17,044 nt of DNA from Candidatus Zymogenus sp. (GTDB lineage Bacteria; Desulfobacterota; Zymogenia; Zymogenales; Zymogenaceae). Every line of letters starts with the position of its first letter. Position 1 is the stretch's first letter. The stretch is from contig JAUWME010000006.1 of assembly GCA_030613285.1 (NCBI GenBank), positions 1-17,044 on the forward strand. Reading direction: 5' to 3'. A model generated the notes under the pieces. That model ran no database searches. It was not told the DNA's origin and worked only from the letters and a program-made list of their open reading frames with translations. This document shows, piece after piece, positions 1 to 7,639 of the stretch. The translations under genes were made by a program, and so were the position numbers.

Positions 1-741
1 AAGATTAGAAAACCAGACCTGACCATTGTTGACGGACTAATCGGTATGGAAGGAATGGGTGCCGGGGAGGCAGGACTACCAGTGCCCATGGGCATTGTCA
101 TAGCCGGAGAAGATGTTGTTTCGGTGGCCTCGGTTTCATCAATGATCATGGGGATTGAAAACCCGACCGTGGTAGGAACAACCCGAATCGCCGCCCATGA
201 CGGAATCGGCATTGCCAACCCATCTATGATTTCTGTGGTGGGCGAAAAGATAGAAGACGTCCAAAAGAAATTTGTCCTCCCAATAAATTATACACAGCCC
301 ATCGATTCTCTTGTAACCGGTGTCTATCCAAACGTGGATGTCTACATCGGCGGGGCGTGCAATGCCTGCTGGCTTATGGCGGCAGTGGTGCTTGGGAACC
401 TCTCAAAGATCAAGGAGGGAGTCAGCCTGATTGTGGGGGCTGATCCAAAGGTGCCACCAGACAAAAAGTGGGATTATCAAAACACATTTTTCCTCGGTGA
501 TTGTGCCCTCGGTGCAGCAGGAGAGACAAGGGAAATTAGAAACAGGGTAACCCTTGAAGGGCACGACACTTTCCTCTACGGTTGTCTTCCATACCAGCAG
601 GCCATGGTGAAACTGGAAAATATCCTCCTTGAGAGGGGGGTCATTTCCAATGACGACCTCATCAAGAAGGCTCAGTCGGCGAGGGAGCGTTTTTTCAGCT
701 ATTACAAAAAATGCGATCCTACGTGGGAGCCCGTGCTTTGA
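1..741 (+). CDS. DUF362 domain protein, C-terminal part (5' truncated)
   Basis: The frame is open from base 1, so the true start lies upstream; 246 codons are visible. The visible N-terminal stretch (IVDGLIGMEGMGAGEAG at window codons 9-25, then a GIVIAGEDVVSVASV segment) matches the end of the DUF362 domain, a family often linked to iron-sulfur proteins but of unknown reaction. After it comes about 130 residues with four notable cysteines: a CxxC at window codons 120 and 123 (GGACNACW), Cys168 (LGDCALG) and Cys195 (YGCLPYQ). These could bind a metal or an Fe-S cluster, which is inference. No signal peptide or membrane segment is visible in the part present. The FGGY kinase starts 46 bp downstream on the same strand, so the two may be co-transcribed. 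Family assignment is fairly sure; function is unknown. Confidence 0.8.
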   Translation, partial: KIRKPDLTIVDGLIGMEGMGAGEAGLPVPMGIVIAGEDVVSVASVSSMIMGIENPTVVGTTRIAAHDGIGIANPSMISVVGEKIEDVQKKFVLPINYTQPIDSLVTGVYPNVDVYIGGACNACWLMAAVVLGNLSKIKEGVSLIVGADPKVPPDKKWDYQNTFFLGDCALGAAGETREIRNRVTLEGHDTFLYGCLPYQQAMVKLENILLERGVISNDDLIKKAQSARERFFSYYKKCDPTWEPVL

Positions 742-787
742 ATAAAAATGAATAGATTTTTTAACTATTTTTGTTAAAGGTGTACTC

Positions 788-2341
788 ATGGAAAAAGAAT
801 TCATTATTGCAATTGACAGCGGAACCCAGAGCGTCAGGGCAATCGTTTACGACAAAGAAGGCAACGAGCTTGCCAAGGCCCAGGCACCCCACGATCCCTA
901 CTTTTCTGTAAATCCCGGTTGGGCAGAGCAAAAACCAGAAGATTATTGGGAAAAGCTATGCGTTGTAACCAAAGAGGTGATGAAGAGTAAAAATTTTGAC
1001 CCGAAAAAACTAGGAGGGCTGGGAATTACCTCACAGCGCGGAAACGTCATCCCTGTGGACAAAGAGGGAACTCCTTTGAGAAATGCCATCATCTGGCTTG
1101 ACCAACGCTTTACCGAAAACCCACCACCAGTAAACACCTCGGTAAAGCTCCTCTTCGGTCTTATCGGGAAATCAGAATTTATAAAACTCATCCAGAGAAA
1201 TTCCAAGTTCACGTGGATTTATACCTACGAACCGGAAATATATAAGAAAACACACAAGTTTTGTCAAGTCTCAAGCTGGTTCGTTCATAAACTCTCAGGA
1301 GAGTTTAACGACTCCGCCTCCATGTACGTTGGTTACTGGCCCCTCGAAGCGAAAAAGTTCGACTGGTTTGGCATTAAGGGAGTTTTGGATGCGTTTCAGA
1401 TAAAAAGGGAGCACCTCCCAAAACTATTTAAACCTAACGAGGTTTTGGCGCATATAAATAAAAAAGCCGCAAAGGAAACCGGTCTTCCGGAAGGATTGCC
1501 CATCGTTGTTGGGGCTGGCGACAAACAGTCAGAATCCTTGGGTGCAGGGGCAATCACCCCCAATGTCGGGATGATCTCTTTTGGGACGGCCACCACACTT
1601 GAGATAGTAACTAAAAAGTTCATCGAGAGCAAAAAGGTGGAGTATTTTACATGGTGCTCTTCAATGCCAGATGCCTGGAATCTCGAATGTTTTATTTATC
1701 GGGGCTTTTGGATGGCCCGGTGGTTTTCTCAAGAACTCGGCCACAGGGAGGCGATTGAGGCCCAAAAAAGAAAAGTGGCAACTGAGGTGGTCCTTGATGA
1801 GGTTATCAAAGAAGTTCCGGCGGGCTCCTTGGGGCTGATGTTACAGCCGTACTGGACACCTCATCCATCACTGAAGTTTTCCAAAGGATCGATAATTGGC
1901 TTTGGAAGTGTCCACACCAGAGCGCATATTTATCGGGCAATTTTGGAGGGGATAGGTTATGAGCTGAGAAGACTCAGCGAATTGGTTCAGAAGGACACAA
2001 AGGTACCCCTCACAGAGCTGCGGGTTGGGGGGGGCGGCTCCAAAAGCGACATGGCGGTGCAGATTGCAGCTGATATATTCAACCTTCCCACAAAGAGGAT
2101 GGCCACCTACGAAACCTGCGGAATGGGCGCTGCCATCGATGCAGCGGTTGCAACGGGGATGTTCAAGGATTTTAATGAGGCTGTCGGGGCGATGGTCAAA
2201 ACGGGACAGGAATTTTTACCCAACAAGGAAAACCACAAAATCTACAACGACCTTTTTAACGACGTCTTTATGAAAACCTACGATGCCTTGGCGCCCCTGT
2301 ACAAACGCATCGGCGAGATAACCGGCTACGTGGAAGGTTGA
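788..2341 (+). CDS. FGGY-family carbohydrate kinase
   Basis: A 517-residue cytoplasmic kinase expected to transfer the ATP gamma-phosphate to a sugar or polyol. The N-terminal phosphate-binding motif is IDSGTQSVRAIVYD (residues 9-22, Asp10). The first FGGY lobe continues with GITSQR and WLDQR, and the catalytic-base segment is GAGDKQSESLGAG, with Asp245 as the likely general base. The C-terminal nucleotide-binding lobe carries the glycine-rich LRVGGGGSKSDM segment near residues 415-425. Length fits xylulokinase and glycerol kinase relatives (about 500 residues). Start ATG 788 has an AAAGGTG ribosome site a few bases upstream. The substrate cannot be told from sequence, because no transporter or sugar isomerase lies nearby. 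It follows the DUF362 gene closely on the same strand. Confidence 0.92.
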   Translation: MEKEFIIAIDSGTQSVRAIVYDKEGNELAKAQAPHDPYFSVNPGWAEQKPEDYWEKLCVVTKEVMKSKNFDPKKLGGLGITSQRGNVIPVDKEGTPLRNAIIWLDQRFTENPPPVNTSVKLLFGLIGKSEFIKLIQRNSKFTWIYTYEPEIYKKTHKFCQVSSWFVHKLSGEFNDSASMYVGYWPLEAKKFDWFGIKGVLDAFQIKREHLPKLFKPNEVLAHINKKAAKETGLPEGLPIVVGAGDKQSESLGAGAITPNVGMISFGTATTLEIVTKKFIESKKVEYFTWCSSMPDAWNLECFIYRGFWMARWFSQELGHREAIEAQKRKVATEVVLDEVIKEVPAGSLGLMLQPYWTPHPSLKFSKGSIIGFGSVHTRAHIYRAILEGIGYELRRLSELVQKDTKVPLTELRVGGGGSKSDMAVQIAADIFNLPTKRMATYETCGMGAAIDAAVATGMFKDFNEAVGAMVKTGQEFLPNKENHKIYNDLFNDVFMKTYDALAPLYKRIGEITGYVEG

Positions 2342-2350
2342 TACTAAATC

Positions 2351-2416
2351 GGGGGTTGCTGGGATTATTGGGGGTTGTTGGGGCTAATGGGGCCAGTGGA
2401 ACTACTGGGGTTAACG
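2351..2416 (+). repeat. Degenerate 9-bp G-rich tandem repeat with a G-quadruplex motif
   Basis: Seven imperfect units of 9-10 bp with consensus near GGGGNTNNT run from 2352 to 2415, between the FGGY kinase stop and the next gene. The + strand has G-runs at 2351-2355, 2361-2363, 2370-2374, 2380-2383, 2389-2392 and 2407-2410. The first five are separated by loops of only 5-6 nt, which meets the usual G-quadruplex pattern. One frame reads as a Gly-X-X series (GLLGLLGVVGANGASGTTGV) and ends in a TGA that overlaps the next gene's ATG as ATGA (2445-2448). However, no convincing start codon with a ribosome site precedes it, so coding is doubtful. Confidence 0.75.
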
Positions 2417-2444
2417 GTTTTTTTAAATTCAGATTGGGGATAAG

Positions 2445-3128
2445 ATGAATCGTAAAAGATTGAGAAATCTCATTTTAGTGGTGATGACAGCTTTTTTTGT
2501 CGCCACACTGTTTTCCGCAAATTACAGCCATTCGGCAAGCTTTAGCGGAGAACCAAAAATCAGTGACGACACAGGCTACGGCTATTTTATCTGGCGGGAT
2601 AAAGATAAAGTGTGGCATCTCGTTACGGTATCGAAGGAAACACCGCGCACTTTTTCCGGTGAGATAGTTATCTATAATGGTTATTTTGAAGTCGTTAAAA
2701 AGAAAAAAAAGGGGATAATCACAAAAATCTTTGGTTTTGTTACAGATACATTGGAAAAGCAGAAAAAGAAGAAAGAGAAAAAAAAGAAAGACAAAGCAAA
2801 AGAAAAAGCGGGAATCAAAGAAGATAAAACGATTGAAGAAAACGACAAAAAGAAGGACAAAAAAAAGGTAAAAAAAGAGAGTGAAAAAGAAGAAAAGGTT
2901 CTAAGGGAGAAATTGGAGGAAGATGAAGTTATTGTGGTAAATGATCGCAAGATGGTTTTTTCTTTTAAATCCAAAGACGAAAAGAGGGGTTTTAGTTTCA
3001 AAATTAGAGGGACCTCCCCATGTGTGAAATTTGATCTGAAGATCAATGGAAAGAGGAACATCAGAAAAATATATCTTGGGGAGAGTAAGATAAAGCCAAA
3101 GCGTCTCCCGTTTTCTAAATGTCGTTAG
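2445..3128 (+). CDS. Secreted hypothetical protein with Lys-rich central insert
   Basis: I do not recognise a named family. The 227-residue product begins with a basic n-region (MNRKRLRN) and a hydrophobic stretch (residues 9-24), followed by a plausible signal peptidase site after SHSA (residue 31), so export to the periplasm is likely. Residues 44-84 (GYGYFIWRDKDKVWHLV, then FSGEIVIYNGYFEVV) and 161-213 (VIVVNDRKMVFSFK to KIYLGES) look like beta-strand-rich halves of one small domain. Between them, residues about 85-157 are a highly charged Lys/Glu tract with runs such as KKKKK. The DNA there is A-rich with A7 and A8 homopolymers, which are prone to slippage. Start ATG 2445 follows a GGGGATA ribosome-site-like sequence. 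No partner gene is obvious. Confidence 0.7.
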   Translation: MNRKRLRNLILVVMTAFFVATLFSANYSHSASFSGEPKISDDTGYGYFIWRDKDKVWHLVTVSKETPRTFSGEIVIYNGYFEVVKKKKKGIITKIFGFVTDTLEKQKKKKEKKKKDKAKEKAGIKEDKTIEENDKKKDKKKVKKESEKEEKVLREKLEEDEVIVVNDRKMVFSFKSKDEKRGFSFKIRGTSPCVKFDLKINGKRNIRKIYLGESKIKPKRLPFSKCR

Positions 3129-3201
3129 TAAATTTTCACCCTTGTGGTAGGAGCGAAAGTCTATTCAGCAGCGTTTAGTTTTTTATTAGAACTATTCTTC
3201 G

Positions 3202-3230
3202 TTGACAATAATTGTATCTTTTTGTAAGAT
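3202..3230 (+). promoter_or_regulatory. Sigma-70-like promoter of the COG1900 gene
   Basis: A perfect -35 hexamer TTGACA (3202-3207), a 17-bp spacer, and a -10-like TAAGAT (3225-3230) lie about 70 bp before the gene's start at 3299. The 10-mer ATAATTGTAT occurs at 3208-3217, just inside the -35, and again at 3229-3238, overlapping the -10 end. The copies are 21 bp apart, about two helical turns, so they could be an operator. No regulator gene is visible nearby. Confidence 0.6.
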
Positions 3231-3298
3231 AATTGTATTAAAACAGGGCATCAATCGATTTTTTATAAATCATTTTCAAAGATTTAATGAGGAGAAAA

Positions 3299-4471
3299 AT
3301 GGGCAAGTATCAAGTTGAAAAGAGCATTGCAGAGATCAACGAGAAAATCAAGAGTGGAAAAGCAGTGGTGGTTACAGCTGAGGAGATGGTAAAAATTGTA
3401 AAAAGTGAAGGCGAGGTAAAAGCTGCAAAAAAGGTAGATGTGGTTACCACAGGTACCTTTGGCCCGATGTGTTCCTCCGGGGCCATCTTTAACTTCGGTC
3501 ATTCAACGCCAAAGATTAAGGCCTCAAAAGTCCTTATGAACGATGTCCCTGCCTATGCTGGTTTGGCGGCGGTGGATGTTTTCCTTGGGGTGGCAGAATC
3601 CACATTTGACGATCCCCTAAATAAAATATATCCGGGTAAATTTTCCTACGGAGGGGGACACGTAATCGAGGACCTCGTGGCTGGAAAGGAGATCGAGTTG
3701 GTCACAGAAGCCTACGGCACCGATTGTTACCCGCACAAGGGCTTTAAAAAGTCAATGCGGTTAGAGGATTTCCCATATGCGATGTTGACCAACCCCAGAA
3801 ATGCATATCAAAACTACAACGTTGGGGTCAACTTGGGTGATAAAACAATCTATACTTACATGGGGGTTCTTAGACCCAAGCTTCAGAACGCAAACTACAG
3901 CAGCGCTGGTGTTCTTGCACCTCTTTTTAACGACCCCTACTTTAAGACCATTGGGCTTGGTACAAGGATTTTTTTGGGTGGCGGTGTGGGGTATGTTACA
4001 TGGTATGGAACCCAGCACAACCCGAAGCCTGTTAGGGGAGATAAGGGTGTACCCTCTGTACCTGCCGGCACCTTGTCGGTGATGGGGGAGCTAAAAGGGA
4101 TGAGCCCGAAATACCTTGTGGGCTTGAGCCTTCTCGGATATGGTTGCTCCATGGCCGTCGGGTTGGGAATACCAATTCCTATCCTCAACGAAGAGATGGC
4201 GCACCACACATCCATCGCAGACGAGGAGATTATAGCCCAGATTGTCGACTACAGCGAGGACTATCCACAAGCAACCGGGAAGGTACTGGGCACGACTAAC
4301 TACGCCGCCCTAAAATCTGGCACCATTGTCCTTGACGGAAAAGAGATACAGACAGTGCCTCTTTCGAGCTTTGTAAAAGCCAGAGAAATTGCCGAATTGC
4401 TAAAGGGCTGGATTGAAAAGGGGGATTTTCTCTTAACGGAGTCTCAGGTCTTGCTCCCCTCCGAAAAATAG
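3299..4471 (+). CDS. Homocysteine biosynthesis protein (COG1900/DUF39), L-aspartate semialdehyde sulfurtransferase-type
   Basis: This 390-residue protein matches the COG1900/HcyBio family, whose characterised archaeal member (MA1821 of Methanosarcina) helps convert aspartate semialdehyde and sulfide-derived sulfur to homocysteine. Family features visible from Met1 at 3299 are TTGTFGPMCSSGA with Cys58, YGGGHVIEDLVAGKEIEL, EAYGTDCYPHKG with Cys143, and the glycine-rich FLGGGVGYVTWYGTQHNP. The two cysteines are the natural candidates for carrying sulfur. An ATG at 3287 in the same frame is also possible, but AGGAG at 3290-3294 sits between the two ATGs and supports 3299. Many homologues add C-terminal CBS domains, and MA1821 works with a NIL/ferredoxin partner. 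This protein stops soon after the core domain and no ferredoxin gene is adjacent. It has its own promoter and likely terminator, so it is probably monocistronic. Confidence 0.87.
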   Translation: MGKYQVEKSIAEINEKIKSGKAVVVTAEEMVKIVKSEGEVKAAKKVDVVTTGTFGPMCSSGAIFNFGHSTPKIKASKVLMNDVPAYAGLAAVDVFLGVAESTFDDPLNKIYPGKFSYGGGHVIEDLVAGKEIELVTEAYGTDCYPHKGFKKSMRLEDFPYAMLTNPRNAYQNYNVGVNLGDKTIYTYMGVLRPKLQNANYSSAGVLAPLFNDPYFKTIGLGTRIFLGGGVGYVTWYGTQHNPKPVRGDKGVPSVPAGTLSVMGELKGMSPKYLVGLSLLGYGCSMAVGLGIPIPILNEEMAHHTSIADEEIIAQIVDYSEDYPQATGKVLGTTNYAALKSGTIVLDGKEIQTVPLSSFVKAREIAELLKGWIEKGDFLLTESQVLLPSEK

Positions 4472-4484
4472 CGGGGGGCTGGTT

Positions 4485-4525
4485 GCAACTTGACTGCAAC
4501 TTGATTGCAGGTTGCCATATTTTTT
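4485..4525 (+). terminator. Probable rho-independent terminator of the COG1900 gene
   Basis: GCAACTTG (4485-4492) can pair with CAGGTTGC (4508-4515) in an 8-bp stem with one T-G wobble and a 15-nt loop. Four bases later comes TTTTTT (4520-4525). It lies 14 bp after the stop codon. The loop contains a second TTGCAAC-like element, so an 11-bp direct repeat is embedded in the hairpin. Confidence 0.5.
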
Positions 4526-4542
4526 GATATTTTGTAGAAGTG

Positions 4543-4554
4543 AACCAATTGGTT
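4543..4554. promoter_or_regulatory. 12-bp perfect palindrome AACCAATTGGTT
   Basis: The sequence equals its own reverse complement and has the form of a dimeric regulator site. It lies between two convergent genes, where an operator is not expected, and no adjacent promoter is clear. Chance occurrence in A/T-rich DNA is possible. Confidence 0.3.
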
Positions 4555-4567
4555 TGATAAAATCAAG

Positions 4568-4635
4568 GGGTGGTCGAGTTGGACAGGTTGGTCAGATCAA
4601 AAAATGATTGGTTTGGGTGGTCGGGTTGGTCAGAT
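4568..4635 (+). repeat. G/T-rich imperfect direct repeat
   Basis: GGGTGGTCG occurs at 4568-4576 and 4615-4623, and the 12-mer GGTTGGTCAGAT occurs exactly at 4586-4597 and 4624-4635. The second unit is shorter because a middle segment is missing. It lies in the 325-bp convergent gap 4472-4796, which otherwise holds only the terminator, a 12-bp palindrome and a hairpin next to the nuclease gene; I see no gene in that gap. Confidence 0.7.
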
Positions 4636-4766
4636 AGAAGAAGTGGTGTGATTGATAGGACTGATTCAGTTAACTCTCCCCTCAGGTCTTTATGAAGAGA
4701 GGCTTGGATAAAAAAGTCAAGAAATGTGATAGCCGCCTACAAAATCTCTACCAAAAACGATAACCT

Positions 4767-4796
4767 CCCCCATAAGTGCGATAGTATATTAGGGGG
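4767..4796 (-). terminator. Possible terminator hairpin after the nuclease gene
   Basis: CCCCC (4767-4771) faces GGGGG (4792-4796), extended by ATAA/TTA pairing with one bulge, giving a hairpin immediately after the stop codon of the - strand nuclease gene. On the - strand a T5 run follows about 8 bases later (4754-4758), farther away than in a typical terminator. Confidence 0.3.
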
Positions 4797-5597
4797 CTAT
4801 TCCCTTATATATATTTGATCGGGGTGCTTGACGGCAATTGAAGGGCCATTTTTCTCCCTTATTGTTCCGGTAATCTCTACTACCTTGCCCAGATACTTGG
4901 AGGCCGGATTGTAAATCCCAGAATCTGCGAAATAGGTGAGGTTTTTATCTGAGATGAAGACTGTAAAGTCTTTGGAGAAATCATTGCCGAAGTTCAAAAA
5001 AACTCCGAAGCTTTTCCTGTCAGAATGGAGCACCCTTCCCACCACTGTTTTGGAAAGGCCGATGTGAGATCCCGCGTCTTTTACTGTAACCATCCATGTA
5101 TCCACATCCGCCCAGAATCCCCGTTTCTTGTTTCTGGCCAGCTCCATCTTTTGGGCGAGTTCTTTGTGGTATTTTAGGTTTGGAGGATATGGACGTGCTA
5201 CGGCGGCGCCGAGCTCTACCAATCTCATATTTACAAAAATTTCATCAACATAAACGTAGGCGAGGGTTCGTCCGTACTTGTCGATTCTCTCAACATCCAT
5301 CTCAAGCCTGACAACCTTCCCCTTCGTCAACTCCTCGTTTAGTTTCTTTGCATCAACGCCGAAATATTCCACAGGCTTCAGTCCGCCGGATTCGGGTGCG
5401 TCAATCCCAATGTAGCGAACAATTCTGTCGTTGGATAACAGAATAGTATCGCCGTCAAAGACCTTTTTTACAAAGAGTCCCTTTGGGGTTTGAGCAAAAA
5501 GGCGGTGCGTTTTGGAAATTACAAATGGTGTGATAATGATAAAAAAGGCGACGATGATCGTCAAGAGTTTTCGGTTATTTTTTCGCCTTTTTTGCAT
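4797..5597 (-). CDS. Membrane-anchored SNase-like nuclease with C-terminal OB-fold-like domain
   Basis: A 266-residue staphylococcal-nuclease homologue (thermonuclease family), expected to cleave nucleic acid phosphodiester bonds with calcium. Residues 11-29 form a hydrophobic signal/anchor segment, so the enzyme acts outside the cytoplasm. The nuclease domain spans about residues 40-165 and keeps the catalytic set: Asp50 (FDGDT), Arg61, Asp66 and Glu69 (RYIGIDAPE), and Arg110 (DKYGRTLAYVYV). Residues about 184-264 (VVGRVLHSDRKSFGVFLNFG, then YLGKVVEITGTI) look like a small OB-fold beta-barrel. An in-frame TTG at 5636 would overlap the upstream gene by 32 bp. ATG 5597, 7 bp after that gene's stop and preceded by GGAG inside it, is preferred. 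The tight spacing implies translational coupling with the lipoprotein gene. Confidence 0.85.
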   Translation of the reverse strand: MQKRRKNNRKLLTIIVAFFIIITPFVISKTHRLFAQTPKGLFVKKVFDGDTILLSNDRIVRYIGIDAPESGGLKPVEYFGVDAKKLNEELTKGKVVRLEMDVERIDKYGRTLAYVYVDEIFVNMRLVELGAAVARPYPPNLKYHKELAQKMELARNKKRGFWADVDTWMVTVKDAGSHIGLSKTVVGRVLHSDRKSFGVFLNFGNDFSKDFTVFISDKNLTYFADSGIYNPASKYLGKVVEITGTIREKNGPSIAVKHPDQIYIRE

Positions 5598-5604
5598 ACT
5601 AATA

Positions 5605-7611
5605 CTATCTCCGATAGGAGCCGGGAACCTCGACAATAATTAGGTTAATCTTATTATCTTTCTTTTTCTCCTCGGCGATGGCAACGCCCTCTTCTGGTTC
5701 TTCGGTGATGGTGAGGGTAGGTTTTGACTCGGCCTCAATGACGGTGAGAATACATGGTTCTTTGGTCGACTCGCCGTTTCTTTCTATTGTTGTTGTGCCA
5801 GTGATTCCTTTGTAATCCCTGATGGAAAAAAGAGCGGGCATCACTTCGTCTCTGTCTTTTATGCCCTGGGTACGCATCAGAAATTGAATTATCTTGATGG
5901 TGTCATAACCGTAGGCCTCAAACGAGCTGGGTGTCCTTGCATAGACGGCCATGAAATCCTCCACAAAACTTTTGACCTTTGGCCTGTCGCTGTTTGGAGT
6001 AAAGGAATCGGCAAAATATGAGCCGATGAGCATATCACCTGTGATATTGAGAAGCCCGGAATTATTCCAGCCGTTGGTTCCTAAAAGAGTAACTCCTTTT
6101 AGATCGTAATAATAGACATACGGTACAATCATTCCCACAGAGCTGTAGTGGTCGGGAATGAAGATGGCATCGAAAGTGGCATTATTTTTGCTGCTTCCTG
6201 TAGCGGAAATAATTTCTTTCATTGTAGCTCTAAAATCCGCTGTTTCGCTTGTGTAGGATTTAACCGTCACGATGCTGCACCCGTAAAGGCTTACTTCCCT
6301 CGAAAAGAGCTCCTTCATCACCCTGCCGTAGGCGTCATCAGGATAAAGGATGACAAATCGGGAAAGTCCCTTGGCCTGAATGACGTATCTTACCAGTGCG
6401 CGAATCTCGTCAGGGTTGGTAAGGAAGTTTCTGAATACATAAGAACCAATATCCGTGATGTTCCTCTCTTTTGTGAGGGTGATTATCGGGATTGAGAGAC
6501 GCTGTGCTTCTCCGGCGGCAGCAAGAGCCGCTTCTTTTATCATCGGCCCGATAATAAGGGCGACATCGTCATTTCTTGCAAGCTCTTTTACGGCATAGGA
6601 CGAGGTTGTGGGATCTCCCTTGGAATCTCTAAATATAAGTTTTACCCTCGGTCCCTTTGTGAAGCCCTTGGCACCGGAGGCAAGTTCAAGTCCATCCCTT
6701 ACCCTTCGGCCGAAGATTGAGGCTCGTCCAGAGAGAGGAAGAATAACCCCCACTGTTATCTCGCCTGTGTTTGGGACTCCCTGGGTCTCTTTCAAAAGGC
6801 CTTGTGCTTCATAATAGTATTCGTGGTCAGGCAGCCTTCTGACAATCTTTAAAAGCTCAGCTCTTGCGTTGTCCATCTCCCCATCTGCAATGTATCTTTT
6901 TGCCAGAGTATAAGAGGCGTAACCCCCGGCTTCCGTGTCCGACAGGTTCTCCGATACCCTAACAAGTTCATCATGAGAGAGGTACTCCTCCACAAGGAGT
7001 TTGAGGTTCGTTTTTGCCTCATTTTTTGAGGAGATATCGCTGGCTTTATCTATCGCCTCAGAAAACCAATAGACGGCCTGATTCATATTGCCAAGCCTTG
7101 TGTAGCTTTTTGCGATTATCAAATATATGGTGTTCCCAGGCTGTATATCTCGTGTCTCGCGAACGAGGGGTTTTAGTATTCCTACAGCGTCGGAGTACTT
7201 TTCCGACTTAAAGTAGACGTATCCAAGTTTATAGCGGGCTTCGTTGTAGCTGTCTGACCCGACAAATTCTTGTACTACTTTAATGTAGTTAGAGTGGGCA
7301 GAGGAGAGGTTTCCTCTGGCAAGGTAGATGTCGCCGGCCCTAACGAGAGCATTATCGGTTAATGTGCTGGAGGGGTAGTCATTGATACAGGTGAGATAAC
7401 CATTTATGGCTTCCGAATATCTCCCTAATTTAAAATCTGCTTCTGCCTCATGATAGGTGTTCATCATATCGCTTTTTGGTTCGGGAAAACGTTTCCCACG
7501 GCTTGATGTGCCGGTTACGCACGATGTAAAAACAAAGGTGGCGATAATGACCAAAACGATTAATTCGACTAATTTCGATCTTCTTTTGATTTTCATTTTT
7601 CTTTTATTCAT
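5605..7611 (-). CDS. TPR plus periplasmic-binding-fold lipoprotein (LpoA/penicillin-binding protein activator-like)
   Basis: The 668-residue product starts with a basic region and hydrophobic segment ending in a lipobox, VFTSC, with Cys31 as the lipidation site. Residues about 50-280 are helical repeats of TPR/Sel1 type (for example DFKLGRYSEAINGYL, YFKSEKYSDAVGILKPLV). From about residue 286 (EITVGVILPLSGRASIFG) a type 1 periplasmic-binding (Peripla_BP_6) domain runs nearly to the end. This order is that of E. coli LpoA, the outer-membrane activator of PBP1A, but Leu/Ile/Val ABC-transporter binding proteins share the second domain. No permease or ATPase gene is adjacent, which favours the LpoA-like reading. 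The C-terminal 30 residues are charged and low complexity. The start is uncertain: TTG 7623, ATG 7611 and ATG 7596 are in frame; I chose 7611. Confidence 0.82.
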   Translation of the reverse strand: MNKRKMKIKRRSKLVELIVLVIIATFVFTSCVTGTSSRGKRFPEPKSDMMNTYHEAEADFKLGRYSEAINGYLTCINDYPSSTLTDNALVRAGDIYLARGNLSSAHSNYIKVVQEFVGSDSYNEARYKLGYVYFKSEKYSDAVGILKPLVRETRDIQPGNTIYLIIAKSYTRLGNMNQAVYWFSEAIDKASDISSKNEAKTNLKLLVEEYLSHDELVRVSENLSDTEAGGYASYTLAKRYIADGEMDNARAELLKIVRRLPDHEYYYEAQGLLKETQGVPNTGEITVGVILPLSGRASIFGRRVRDGLELASGAKGFTKGPRVKLIFRDSKGDPTTSSYAVKELARNDDVALIIGPMIKEAALAAAGEAQRLSIPIITLTKERNITDIGSYVFRNFLTNPDEIRALVRYVIQAKGLSRFVILYPDDAYGRVMKELFSREVSLYGCSIVTVKSYTSETADFRATMKEIISATGSSKNNATFDAIFIPDHYSSVGMIVPYVYYYDLKGVTLLGTNGWNNSGLLNITGDMLIGSYFADSFTPNSDRPKVKSFVEDFMAVYARTPSSFEAYGYDTIKIIQFLMRTQGIKDRDEVMPALFSIRDYKGITGTTTIERNGESTKEPCILTVIEAESKPTLTITEEPEEGVAIAEEKKKDNKINLIIVEVPGSYRR

Positions 7612-7639
7612 TTTCCATACCAATTATATTTATCTTATA

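Noticed and set aside
751..775. Possible terminator between the DUF362 and FGGY genes
   Set aside because: The stem AATAG/CTATT is only 5 A/T-rich pairs, too weak to call.
4485..4640. CRISPR array or integron-type repeats
   Set aside because: Units vary in length and sequence and have no uniform spacers, and no cas or integrase gene is present.
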